A stretch of DNA of 32,921 bases, taken from the NCBI GenBank assembly GCA_902478605.1, contig CABSLQ010000035.1, positions 1 to 32,921 of the forward strand, read 5' to 3'. Of the stretch, positions 6,960 to 14,880 are shown piece by piece (position 1 is the first letter of the stretch; each line of letters opens with the position of its first letter). The DNA comes from an uncultured Oscillospiraceae bacterium. Lineage in GTDB: Bacteria; Bacillota; Clostridia; Oscillospirales; Acutalibacteraceae. Under the pieces are notes generated by a model. It saw only the letters and a list, made by a program, of their open reading frames with translations, was not told the origin of the DNA and ran no database searches. The translations under genes and the position numbers were made by a program.

Positions 6960-7267
6960 TTCCTTCCTGTGTATTGCAGAAAATCCCGCAGCAGTTTATT
7001 CTCCATCCGCAACCGCTGGATCTCATACGCCTGCTCTGCTTCCTTGCTGACAATCTTTGCCTCCTTTCGGCGGCGTCCTTTGGGACTGGGCAGGATTCCT
7101 GCTGCCAGTTTCGCCTGCTTGCGGTTATACCGATTTATCCAATTCTTGATCTGCACCTTACTCAATCCAAGCCGCTCTGCTATCTCTTGCCGTGTCAATC
7201 CCATCTCCCGCATAGCCAGTATTTCTCCCTCTAACGCTTGCAGATGTGTGTATTTGTTCTTGGACAT
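6956..7267 (-). CDS. IS3-family transposase OrfA (103 aa)
   Basis: A helix-turn-helix DNA-binding subunit of an IS3-type transposase. GLTRQEIAERLGLSKVQIKNWINRY (about residues 18-42) is the HTH, followed by a basic linker (KGRRRKEAK) and the coiled region EQAYEIQRLRMENKLLRDFL, a leucine-zipper-like end typical of OrfA. Its length is normal. TGA overlaps the GTG of the fused orfB frame. Its ribosome binding site (GGGGG) is buried in a strong hairpin. Without a full OrfB it cannot transpose by itself but could bind IS ends elsewhere. Confidence 0.8.
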   Translation of the reverse strand: MSKNKYTHLQALEGEILAMREMGLTRQEIAERLGLSKVQIKNWINRYNRKQAKLAAGILPSPKGRRRKEAKIVSKEAEQAYEIQRLRMENKLLRDFLQYTGRK

Positions 7268-7274
7268 ACGAACA

Positions 7275-7308
7275 CCCCCTGTATAGGTCTATTTTCCTAC
7301 ACAGGGGG
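7275..7308 (-). promoter_or_regulatory. Hairpin sequestering the orfA ribosome binding site
   Basis: CCCCCTGTATAGG (7275-7287) pairs with CCTACACAGGGGG (7296-7308), 13-bp arms with one mismatch and an 8-base loop. On the minus strand the 3' arm ends in the GGGGG that should serve as ribosome binding site, seven bases before ATG 7267. Such hairpins limit transposase translation from read-through transcripts in several IS families. Confidence 0.65.
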
Positions 7309-7382
7309 CGTTTTGTCCATTGTCCATTTTTACTGGACCGGTTCAGAAATGGTTCCGCGGGGGGCTTTGGTTTGTTGCTCTA

Positions 7383-9356
7383 TTATTGAATGCGGATATC
7401 GCCGAGCCCTCTGGCCGTCCAGTCCGCGAGCTCCTCGCTGCCAATGCGGGTATCCGGCGACCCGTTGTCTGCGCTGTCGATGACAGCGCAATCCCGTATG
7501 GTAACGCGCGCGAGCGGTTCGTCGGCCTCTATCTGACCGATGAACCGATGGCTCTGAATGAATTTGCCCTCCCAGGCCTCCACGCTGCCCCGGTACGGAA
7601 CGGCCGTCACCATAACCTCTTCGACCTTGCAGGAGGCGAGCAGCAGCTTCTGCCCGGCATCCGCCTGACAGGATCCGATAAGCCCGCCCAAATCGAAATA
7701 CCCGGCCACGCCGGTATCGCTCACGGTACAGTTCCGCGCCTCGAAGCTCCCCTCTTCCACCAGACCGACAAGCCCGCCCACCGAAACCGAAATGGCGGAT
7801 CCGGTAATGGCGGAATGCTGGACATGGCAGTTGCGCAGCGTGCTGCCCTTCGATTTGCCCACGAGTCCGCCGGCATACGAGTTGACCTCAATGAGCGCGG
7901 CGCTGTCAATCGTAACGTTTTCGATCACGGCGTTCTTCACCAGACCGAACAGGCCGCTGCATTCGCTGGTATCCGCTATCTGCAAGTGGGATATCGTATA
8001 GCCCCCGCCGTCAAAGGTCCCCTGAAAGGGCACGTAGCGTCCGATGGGCGTCCATTCCCGTTGATTTAAATCGATATCGGCGGCCAGACGTACCACCAGC
8101 TTATCCACCTTTTCTTCATTGACCGCATCCGCAATCCAGGCCAAATGGGCCGCGTCGGACACGATATACACGCCCTTTTCCTGCGGCGGTTCTGTCAGCA
8201 GCTCCCCGTCCCAGGCCGTGGCGGCGGTCACATCGGCAATCGTTCCCTCGGTCAGCACCTGCGGGGCGTTGCCCGTGACGATGGGCTGATAGGCCGGGTC
8301 CTCCACCGGCGCATGCAGCGAGCGGATGACGCCGTTGTTGGCAATCCGCACGACAGAGCGTATGCCGCCCGATAGAATGACGCTTTGCGCGACGGCGTCC
8401 CGTTCCATGGTCAGATCCCCTGCGCCGACGGCGATCTCCCGGACAACCTCGCCGTACACATGATATCCCTTGCTGGCCTTTATCTGCACCTCGCTGGCCG
8501 TTCCGTAATGAAATACCTCGGCATTCGGTGTGTTGACCGTGACCTTTCCGGTGATAATGCCGCCTGAAGCGGATCCGATATGGATTGTGCCTGCCGTCTG
8601 AATCGGGGCGGTGGTCCCAAAGGTGAGGTTTCCCGAAAGAGTATGCCCGTTCAGATCGATATCCGCCAGGCCATCCAATTCCACATTCCCGCTGATGTTG
8701 CGCATGAGGACATAGGTGGGATGATCGTTGCGGGTGAGAAAATCCACCGCGTCATACACCTTGACCACCTTGTCCATGGCGCTGACCTGGCTGACCTTTA
8801 CCACCGCATCCGCTTCAAAGTCGAGCGACTGCGGCGTTACCTGCGCATCGTCCACACCAAATTCCAGCTTGAGCCGCAGCACCTGCTGCGGTTCGAGCGT
8901 ATAGACATAAATGCTGTTAATGGCCGTCAGGGTACTCATGGGCTTTCGCGCCGGCTCCTCGGTATGGTTCCACTGTTCATCCACCTGGTTGAAGTCATAC
9001 CAGAGGGAATCCTGCAAGGTATCCTGTGTAACTTTAAAGTCAAAGCTCACTCTGGCGGCCACATCGCCCTTGTTGCGCACCTCCAGGAACTTGACGCGGC
9101 TGCCATCCGACAGCCAGTCCTCCTTCGAAATGATGGGGATGGAGTCGGAAGACAGATCCCGCTGGGTATTCAGATCCACATGCCCCTCGCTGTCCGCCGC
9201 ATAAGCGAACGCTTCGATCAGCAGGGTGCCCGCATGCACCTTTCCCCCGGCCAGCAGGGGGGCGATCAACAGCGTCAGTGAGGTGGCGATCAGTGCCAGC
9301 AGGACAAAGCCGATGGCAAACCCGCTGAACACCAGGCCCCTATTTGTCTTGCTCAT
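7383..9356 (-). CDS. Exported TasA-like/GLUG-repeat surface protein (657 aa)
   Basis: An N-terminal hydrophobic segment (about residues 9-37), then GGKVHAGTLLIEAFAY, which resembles the SipW-type signal and first strand of TasA/CalY proteins. Residues about 60-190 form an Ig-like domain (VKFLEVRNKGDVAARVSFDF). A beta-rich middle follows (NVELDGLADIDLNGHTLSGN, a parallel-beta pattern). From about 400 there are GLUG repeats: GTFDGGGYTISHL, SGLFGLV, YAGGLVGKS, SVGGLVGLV, DLGGLIGSC. It is probably a cell-surface or matrix protein. There is no sorting signal. ATG 9356 is used because AAAGGA stands nine bases upstream; an ATG three codons earlier lies in the ribosome binding site. The stop is only 38 bases from the IS end, but the C-terminus looks natural. 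Confidence 0.75.
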   Translation of the reverse strand: MSKTNRGLVFSGFAIGFVLLALIATSLTLLIAPLLAGGKVHAGTLLIEAFAYAADSEGHVDLNTQRDLSSDSIPIISKEDWLSDGSRVKFLEVRNKGDVAARVSFDFKVTQDTLQDSLWYDFNQVDEQWNHTEEPARKPMSTLTAINSIYVYTLEPQQVLRLKLEFGVDDAQVTPQSLDFEADAVVKVSQVSAMDKVVKVYDAVDFLTRNDHPTYVLMRNISGNVELDGLADIDLNGHTLSGNLTFGTTAPIQTAGTIHIGSASGGIITGKVTVNTPNAEVFHYGTASEVQIKASKGYHVYGEVVREIAVGAGDLTMERDAVAQSVILSGGIRSVVRIANNGVIRSLHAPVEDPAYQPIVTGNAPQVLTEGTIADVTAATAWDGELLTEPPQEKGVYIVSDAAHLAWIADAVNEEKVDKLVVRLAADIDLNQREWTPIGRYVPFQGTFDGGGYTISHLQIADTSECSGLFGLVKNAVIENVTIDSAALIEVNSYAGGLVGKSKGSTLRNCHVQHSAITGSAISVSVGGLVGLVEEGSFEARNCTVSDTGVAGYFDLGGLIGSCQADAGQKLLLASCKVEEVMVTAVPYRGSVEAWEGKFIQSHRFIGQIEADEPLARVTIRDCAVIDSADNGSPDTRIGSEELADWTARGLGDIRIQ

Positions 9357-9413
9357 GACGTCCATTCCTTTATACGTTGTTCATCACGCCGAAGAACCGG
9401 CGCCCTTGTTATC

Positions 9414-9422
9414 AGTATACCA
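9414..9422 (-). promoter_or_regulatory. Extended -10 promoter for the TasA/GLUG-like gene
   Basis: TGGTATACT on the minus strand, an extended -10 element with no convincing -35. It lies about 60 bases before the start codon in the 110-base gap behind the deacetylase gene. Confidence 0.45.
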
Positions 9423-9466
9423 TTTTCTTCCGCAGGGAAACCGCAAGAATATCTTAATTTTTCCGG

Positions 9467-10273
9467 TTACGCCCCGGAACGTACAGAAGGGACGGCGATC
9501 TGCCTGCCCTCGTGATTGATGGTATAATCCTTGTAGTAAATCATATCGGACACCGGCAGGAAGGTATATCCCTGTTCCTGCAGAACCTGCAGGATCTGGG
9601 CCAGGGCGGCGGGGGTGTTCGGGACCCCGTTGTGGAACAGCACAATGGACCCCGACTGCACCTGGCCGGTTACCCGCCGGACCATCTCCTCCGCCGAAAG
9701 GCCCTTCCAGTCAAGAGAATCCACATCCCATTGAATGCCATACATGCCGAGCGCTTCCACCGTTTCCAGCGTCGCGTTGTCATACGCGCCCGACGGCGCC
9801 CGGAACAGATGCGGCCGCACACCGGTGATCGCCTGGATTTTATCGCTGCACCGCCGGATCTCTTCCATCATGCGCTCGCGCGACAGCGACGGCATGTCGG
9901 GATGGGTATCCGAATGGTTCATGATTTCATGGCCGGCCGCGCTCAGCTTTCTGACCGACGGCTCGCAGCGATCCACCCAGTCACCCACCACAAAAAAGGT
10001 GGCCTTCACCCCGTAGGTATCCAGGATATCGATCAGCTCATCGGTATCCTCGTCTCCCCACGCGGCGTCAAAGGTGATGCTGACCACCTTCCCCGTCCGG
10101 TCGGTACAGTAAATGGGCAGCTTCCGGCCGGCGGCGGCTGCGGCATTCGCGTACGCATACGGGATGGCTGCCGCCGCAATCACAAGCAATATGGCCGCGA
10201 GAAAAAGCAGCAGCAACAGCATGGCCGCACGCTTCCTCGACAAAACAACAAAGGGCTTTTTATGCATCATCAT
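9467..10273 (-). CDS. PdaB-like polysaccharide deacetylase (268 aa)
   Basis: A membrane-anchored NodB-fold deacetylase, likely acting on peptidoglycan or spore/wall glycans outside the membrane. An N-terminal helix (about residues 17-37) is an uncleaved anchor or signal. NodB motifs: SITFDAAWGDED (66-75, base D69), HSDTHP (120-125, two metal histidines), RAPSGAYD (158-165), WDVDSLDW (182-189) and LFHNG (212-216). The usual second Asp of TFDDG is Ala, as in the PdaB group, so metal binding is atypical. Three successive ATG codons (10273, 10270, 10267) follow GGAGAGGCGGAG; the exact one is unclear. It may be cotranscribed with the methyltransferase upstream (73-base gap). Confidence 0.85.
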   Translation of the reverse strand: MMMHKKPFVVLSRKRAAMLLLLLFLAAILLVIAAAAIPYAYANAAAAAGRKLPIYCTDRTGKVVSITFDAAWGDEDTDELIDILDTYGVKATFFVVGDWVDRCEPSVRKLSAAGHEIMNHSDTHPDMPSLSRERMMEEIRRCSDKIQAITGVRPHLFRAPSGAYDNATLETVEALGMYGIQWDVDSLDWKGLSAEEMVRRVTGQVQSGSIVLFHNGVPNTPAALAQILQVLQEQGYTFLPVSDMIYYKDYTINHEGRQIAVPSVRSGA

Positions 10274-10346
10274 GGCTCCGCCTCTCCGCAGTTACTCTGC
10301 TGCCATTATATGCATAAAAGGCTTGGCCTTATCCGAAAATGCGGCG

Positions 10347-11537
10347 CTAAAACACAATGGCGCCATAATACGCCGCGATATCCTCGAGCAGCGGCCTTTC
10401 CACCTCGCACAGCGAGTCCACCAGCAGACGCCCCGGATACTGCAGCAGCGCCGCATCCAGCACCATCGCTTCATCGGTATACAGCGCAATCGGCAGGCGG
10501 CAGACAGGCGCCGCCTCAAGCAGCACGGGAATATCCTCCATGGCCGCCACATGCACGCGCGCCACATTATACGCGTCCTCCGCTTCGATGAGGGCATCGG
10601 CCAGGTTGCTGTCACAGGGCAGGGGCGGCGTGGGCTCCAGATCCTCCGCCAAGAAAAACGCCTCCCGCTCACAGGCGGCGGCATGCCCATCCACCTCGGG
10701 CGCCACAATGGTGGGGAAGGCATCCAATATGCCGCGCAGTACGGCAATATGCTCGGGCAGCGTGCCGCAGCAGCCGCCCACTATGGCAGCGCCGGCCGCC
10801 AGCAGCTCCCGCATTTCCTCGCCGAACTGCAGCGGGGACAGCCCCGTCCCGGAAGGCTTGGCAATCAGCGGCACCTGGGCGTAGGGCAGCGCCTCTTCCA
10901 GCTGCTCCCGCGCCGCGGCCGGCGTACAGCAGTTCACGCCCACAGCCGCCGCGCCCATGGCCTGCAGCGTGATGACACAGGGGAGCAGGCTCGCCCCCGA
11001 CAAGGTGCGGCCCTCTTCGTCCACCGCCATGGTGACAAATACCGGCAGCCCCGTCTCGCGGGCGGCCAGCAGGGCTGCCCGCGCTTCGTTGAGGCTGGTC
11101 ATCGTTTCGGCCACCAGCAGATCCACCCCGGCGCTCTTCAGCGCCTCTGCCTGTTCGGCAAAAGCCTCCACCGCTTGCTGCATGGTGATGCGCTGATGAG
11201 CCGGCGCCTCCTCCAGCCATCCGTAAGGTTCCACAATTTTGCCGGTGGGCGACAGGTTGCCCGCCACCCGGCAGCGCGGCGCAGCTTCGCGGGTCAGCGC
11301 CACCAGCCGGCGGTTCCACTCGGTGACCCGATCCTCCAGCCCGAAACGCTGCAGCCGTATCCGGTTGGCACCGAAGGTGGGCGCATACAGCACGTCGCAG
11401 CCCGCGGCGGCATAGCGCCGCTGCAGCTCCTGCAAAGGCGCCGGATTATCCAGTATCCATTGCTCGGTGCACGCATCCGCCGGCATACCGGCGGCCTGCA
11501 GGGCCGTGCCCGTTGCACCGTCCAACAGCAGTCTCAT
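10347..11537 (-). CDS. Homocysteine S-methyltransferase family protein (396 aa)
   Basis: An N-terminal Hcy-binding TIM barrel as in MetH/MmuM: LLLDGATGTALQ at the start, AETMTSLNEAR, and the zinc site formed by GVNC (C203) and GGCC (C256, C257). It would activate homocysteine for methionine synthesis. The last 95 residues (about 300-396) follow a linker and look like part of a second barrel: PIALYTDEAMVLDAALLQYPGRLLVDSL resembles the middle of the pterin-binding domain of MetH. The protein stops there, so it is either a natural short form or a shortened multidomain enzyme. No cobalamin domain is present, so a corrinoid partner must be encoded elsewhere. Ribosome binding site AAAGGA, seven bases before ATG. 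Confidence 0.8.
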   Translation of the reverse strand: MRLLLDGATGTALQAAGMPADACTEQWILDNPAPLQELQRRYAAAGCDVLYAPTFGANRIRLQRFGLEDRVTEWNRRLVALTREAAPRCRVAGNLSPTGKIVEPYGWLEEAPAHQRITMQQAVEAFAEQAEALKSAGVDLLVAETMTSLNEARAALLAARETGLPVFVTMAVDEEGRTLSGASLLPCVITLQAMGAAAVGVNCCTPAAAREQLEEALPYAQVPLIAKPSGTGLSPLQFGEEMRELLAAGAAIVGGCCGTLPEHIAVLRGILDAFPTIVAPEVDGHAAACEREAFFLAEDLEPTPPLPCDSNLADALIEAEDAYNVARVHVAAMEDIPVLLEAAPVCRLPIALYTDEAMVLDAALLQYPGRLLVDSLCEVERPLLEDIAAYYGAIVF

Positions 11538-11574
11538 GATGCCGTCCTTTCAGAATAACAAATAGTATATAGTA

Positions 11575-13263
11575 TTACATGCTTTCCGGAGCGGATATTT
11601 TCAGTAGATCCAGCGCGTTGCGCAGCGTGGTGCGCGTCGCATCGCAGAGGGCCAGCCGCGCCTGCATGAGCGGTTCTTCCACGCCCCCAACGCGGCAGCT
11701 GTTGTAAAATTTATGGAACAGCGTGGCGAGCTCGGTGCAGTATTTGGTGATGCGCGCGGGATCGTAATCCTTGGCCGCTTCCACGATTTCGCCGGTAAAG
11801 GCGGCCAGCAGGCGCACCAGCTCCTTCTCCTCCGGCGCCGTCAGCCGGGCCAGCTCGGCCGGCGTACAGGCGCGCATCGTCACGCCCTCCTTCTCCATCT
11901 TTTTGAAAAGGGAGCAGATGCGGGCGTGGGCGTACTGCACATAGTACACCGGGTTGGAGGCGGACTGTTCAATGGCCAAATCCAAATCGAAGTCAAACTG
12001 GGAATTCGCTTCGCGCAGATTGAAATAAAACCGCGCCGCATCGATCGGGATTTCTTCAAGCAGGGTCACCAGGGTGATCGCCTTGCCCGACCGCTTGGAG
12101 GCCTTGATCACTTCGCCGTCCCGGATAAGGCGCACCATCTGCATCATCACCACGTCGAGGCGGTTCGGATCGACGCCGAGCGCCTGCAGCGCCGCCTTCA
12201 GGCGGGGAACGTAGCCGTGATGATCCGCGCCGAGAATGTCGATGGCCTTGTCGAAGCCGCGGGTGACCAGCTTGTTGTAGTGATAGGCGATATCCGGCAC
12301 CACATAGGTGAGCAGCCCGTTGGACCGCACCAGCACGAAATCCTTGTCCGCGCCGAAGTCGGTCGCCTTAAACCACACCGCGCCTTCCTTCTCATAGGTA
12401 TAGCCCTTGTCGGTGAGCAGCTCGACCACGTGGCGGGCCTCGCCGTTCTCATGCAGGGTGGATTCCCGGAACCAGTTGTCGTACCGGATGCGGTAGGTCA
12501 GCAGATCCCGTTCGAGCCCGGCGATGTTGAGCGGCAGCGCGTAATCCACCAGCGCCTGCCGGCGCTCCTCCTCCGGCGCGTCCACATATTTGTCGCCATA
12601 CAGGGCGGCAAAGGCCTTGGCGTGGTCGATGATATCCTGCCCGTGATAGGAATCCTCCGGCATCTCCACGCCGTCCCGGTAAAGCTGGAGATACCGCTTT
12701 TCCAGAGACAGGCCGAATTTCTGGATCTGGTTGCCCGCATCGTTGATGTAGAACTCCCGGCTGACCTGATACCCCGCCCAGTCGAGCACCGAAGCCAGGC
12801 AGTCGCCGATGGCGCCGCCCCGGGCGTTGCCGATATGCATCGGGCCGGTGGGATTGGCGGACACGAATTCCACCAGGATCTTTTTTCCCTGCCCGTAGTC
12901 GGAGCGCCCGTAGGCCTCTCCCTGGGCGAGAATGTCCTCCACGACCGCCGCATAAAAGGCCGGGGACAGGAAGAAATTCAAAAAGCCGGGACCCGCCACC
13001 TCTGCACGCTCCAGATAGGTGCCTTCCAGCGCCAAATGGGCGAGGATGGTCTCCGCGATCTTGCGCGGCGCCTGCCGGAAGGTGCGGGCGGATACCATGG
13101 CGGCGTTGGTCGCCAAATCGCCGTGCGCCCGATCGCCCGGTATCTCGATAGTAAAGGCCGGTATGGGCTCGGCCGGCAGCTCTCCCGCCGCCACCGCGGC
13201 GCCAAGCGCCGCCAGCACGGCCTCCCTCACCTGTTCGTTTGCAATCGTTACCACTTTCGACAT
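11575..13263 (-). CDS. argS: Arginyl-tRNA synthetase (562 aa)
   Basis: A class I synthetase that charges tRNA-Arg. The N-terminal Add1 domain ends near residue 105. SANPTGPMHIGNARGG (135-150) carries the HIGN variant of the HIGH motif, typical of ArgRS. The KMSK position is replaced by KASKRSG, also normal for ArgRS. The DALR anticodon-binding domain fills the C-terminus. Length is normal. The start at 13263 has AAGGAG seven bases upstream; a 23-codon longer frame would overlap the DUF1934 gene and has no ribosome binding site. It follows the DUF1934 gene by 28 bases, as ywiB-argS do in Bacillus. Confidence 0.95.
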   Translation of the reverse strand: MSKVVTIANEQVREAVLAALGAAVAAGELPAEPIPAFTIEIPGDRAHGDLATNAAMVSARTFRQAPRKIAETILAHLALEGTYLERAEVAGPGFLNFFLSPAFYAAVVEDILAQGEAYGRSDYGQGKKILVEFVSANPTGPMHIGNARGGAIGDCLASVLDWAGYQVSREFYINDAGNQIQKFGLSLEKRYLQLYRDGVEMPEDSYHGQDIIDHAKAFAALYGDKYVDAPEEERRQALVDYALPLNIAGLERDLLTYRIRYDNWFRESTLHENGEARHVVELLTDKGYTYEKEGAVWFKATDFGADKDFVLVRSNGLLTYVVPDIAYHYNKLVTRGFDKAIDILGADHHGYVPRLKAALQALGVDPNRLDVVMMQMVRLIRDGEVIKASKRSGKAITLVTLLEEIPIDAARFYFNLREANSQFDFDLDLAIEQSASNPVYYVQYAHARICSLFKKMEKEGVTMRACTPAELARLTAPEEKELVRLLAAFTGEIVEAAKDYDPARITKYCTELATLFHKFYNSCRVGGVEEPLMQARLALCDATRTTLRNALDLLKISAPESM

Positions 13264-13291
13264 GCCGATTCTCCTTTTTATAACGTCCTGA

Positions 13292-13732
13292 TTATGCGGC
13301 GGGGCCGCTGTTCCCGGACCCGGCCGGCTCAATGGTCATATGCACCTCGTGATGGCCGGTGACGCTGCCGTTCATATCGAGGGTATACCGGAAGATCAAA
13401 CGGCCGCCCTGCTGCGTCAGTTCGCTTCTCACTTCCTGTGTGTACGCGCCGAGCAGCAGGCTGCCGTACGGGGTTTCATAGCGGCCCTCGTGCCGGTTGC
13501 CCGGCTCGAGCACAAGCCGGCTGTTCATCGTGCCGGCGCGGGTAAGCAGCAGGCGATCCGGCAATACCTCCAGCGTCGTTTCCGTCCCCTCCAGACCGGA
13601 CGCGGCCGTCTCCTGATAGCGGATGCGGTACCCCCCGTCCGTTTGATGCAGCTCACCGGCCGCGGTCAGCTCCACGACATCCGCATCCTCTTCCAGCCGC
13701 TGCACACCGCGTATATGGATACGTACCTGCAT
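13292..13732 (-). CDS. DUF1934 (YwiB-like) beta-barrel protein (146 aa)
   Basis: A small lipocalin-like barrel protein of the DUF1934/YwiB family: VRIHIRG at the start, GGYRIRYQET, TLEVLPDRLLLTR, a GRYETPYGSLLLGAYT core and LIFRYTLDMNG. Function is unknown. The family recurs directly upstream of argS in Bacillota, and here lies between murI (24 bases) and argS (28 bases), so the three are one operon. Cytoplasmic, no signal peptide. Confidence 0.85.
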   Translation of the reverse strand: MQVRIHIRGVQRLEEDADVVELTAAGELHQTDGGYRIRYQETAASGLEGTETTLEVLPDRLLLTRAGTMNSRLVLEPGNRHEGRYETPYGSLLLGAYTQEVRSELTQQGGRLIFRYTLDMNGSVTGHHEVHMTIEPAGSGNSGPAA

Positions 13733-13756
13733 ATGCGGCCCTCCTTCCCGCCGGCT

Positions 13757-14578
13757 TCATATGTGGTCGATGGCCTCCAGCTCCACCATCTCCACATCGT
13801 CCTCCACTTCGCGTCCCAAAAATATATGGGCAATCTGCGAAAAGCCCTCCACGCGGTCGCTGACATAAAAGCGGCAGCTGCCCCGCTTTTTGGTCGGGTT
13901 AAGCGCCTGACGCGCCGCCAGCGCCGCCGCACAGGCCGCGGCGGTTTCCTGCCCGGAATCGATGAGACGGACCGTCTCCCCCATCTCGGCCGAAATCAGC
14001 GGCGCGAGCAGCGGGAAATGGGTGCAGCCCAGGATCAGCGTATCCACCCCTTCCGCCTTGAGCGGGGCGAGATATCGATGCAGTATGGCGCGCGCCACCT
14101 CGTCGTCCGGGTCGATCCAGCCGTTTTCCACCAACGGTATCAGCATGGAACAGGCCGCGGAAAAGACCTGCGCCCCGGGGCGCAGCGTCTCGATCCGTCG
14201 TGGAAACGCCCCGGACCGGATGGTGGCGCTCGTCCCCATGACGCCGATGCGGCCGCTGCGGCTGGCTTTCACGGCGGCGGCGGCCGTCGCTTCCACCACG
14301 CCGCAGGCGGGGACGGGCAGCCCCTCGAGGACATGCAGCGCCGTGGAGCTCACCGTGCCGCAGGCGGCAATGATCTGCTTGACATCCTTGCCGAGCAGAA
14401 AGCGGCAGTCCTGGCGGGCATATTTTTCAATGGTTTCACGGCTTCGCGTGCCGTATGGCACACGGCCGGTGTCGCCGAAATAGACGATATCTTCGCCGGG
14501 CAGCTGCTCAAGCAGCTGCCGTACCACGGTCAGGCCGCCTAAACCCGAATCGAATACCCCGATGGGGCGCGTATCCAT
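13757..14578 (-). CDS. murI: Glutamate racemase (273 aa)
   Basis: Makes D-glutamate for peptidoglycan. IGVFDSGLGGLTV (D10, S11), VYFGDTGRVPYG, the first catalytic cysteine in AACGTVSS (C73) and the second in LGCTHFPLL (C185, H187) are all in place. The usual Asn after the first Cys (C-N-T) is Gly here, a substitution at a substrate-contact position that may be a lineage trait. First gene of the murI-DUF1934-argS run, with GGAGAG just upstream of ATG and an extended -10 promoter at 14652-14680. Confidence 0.93.
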   Translation of the reverse strand: MDTRPIGVFDSGLGGLTVVRQLLEQLPGEDIVYFGDTGRVPYGTRSRETIEKYARQDCRFLLGKDVKQIIAACGTVSSTALHVLEGLPVPACGVVEATAAAAVKASRSGRIGVMGTSATIRSGAFPRRIETLRPGAQVFSAACSMLIPLVENGWIDPDDEVARAILHRYLAPLKAEGVDTLILGCTHFPLLAPLISAEMGETVRLIDSGQETAAACAAALAARQALNPTKKRGSCRFYVSDRVEGFSQIAHIFLGREVEDDVEMVELEAIDHI

Positions 14579-14651
14579 GTTCCTCTCTCCTTTCCGGCCG
14601 GCGCAGTTTGAACCGCCCGTATTTTACTTATATGAAAGGAATCAATGGTTT

Positions 14652-14680
14652 ATCATACCATATTCGGCGAGTAAGTGCAA
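14652..14680 (-). promoter_or_regulatory. Promoter of the murI-DUF1934-argS operon
   Basis: On the minus strand TTGCAC (14680-14675), 17 bp and TATGAT (14657-14652) with TGG in front, so the -10 is extended. It lies about 75 bases before murI. Nothing else was found in the gap from 14681 to 14811. Confidence 0.65.
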
Positions 14681-14811
14681 CTCCGCCGCATGGGTATTGG
14701 CCGGATATACCGCCGTATTTTTCCCCTGGCGGCCTCCTGTACCTGCACACCATTCCATTTGCCGCTGCCTCTCACCGGGCGCGATGGAGCCGCCGCTGCC
14801 GACAAGCCGCC

Positions 14812-14870
14812 CTCTTTATGCCGAAAAGCGCCGCGGAGTCAGACTCCGCGGCGCTTTTCGGCATAAAGAG
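14812..14870. terminator. Perfect 29-bp palindromic hairpin, probable two-way terminator
   Basis: Bases 14812-14840 are the exact reverse complement of 14842-14870, with a single A between (14841). The GC-rich core (GCGCCGCGGAGTC) is flanked on both sides by AAAA/TTTT, giving each strand a stem followed by a T tract. It lies ten bases after the DUF1540 stop codon, so it ends that transcript on the minus strand. The outer pairs (CTCTTTATGCCG) extend the stem well beyond normal terminator length. Confidence 0.75.
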
Positions 14871-14880
14871 GATCCGGGGC

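Larger units (their letters stand above)
6920..7345 (-). mobile_element. IS3-family element remnant (left end plus orfA, truncated orfB)
   Basis: It contains the outer end, reading TGAACCGGTCCAGTAAAAAT from 7345 on the minus strand (TG at the tip, as in IS3 elements), a hairpin leader, a complete orfA and the first dozen codons of orfB. The remaining orfB (about 270 codons in intact elements) and the right end are absent and adhesin sequence follows directly. The inner boundary near 6920 is approximate and no target duplication can be shown. It marks the border between the ICE-like island and the chromosome-type genes to the right. Confidence 0.65.

Noticed and set aside
10669..11319. Gly/Ala/Arg-rich frame opposite in phase to the homocysteine methyltransferase
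   Set aside because: Low-complexity shadow of a GC-rich gene; the methyltransferase motifs prove the other frame.
13264..13332. Longer N-terminus for ArgS
   Set aside because: No ribosome binding site, overlaps the DUF1934 gene, and the family starts near MSKVV.
11713..13362. 549-codon plus-strand frame opposite argS
   Set aside because: It is antisense to a complete arginyl-tRNA synthetase and reads as His/Arg/Gly-rich noise. Similar long antisense frames over the ABC, gat and aspS genes were dropped for the same reason.
14812..14870. Single CRISPR-like repeat
   Set aside because: It is one palindrome without further copies or spacers in the window.
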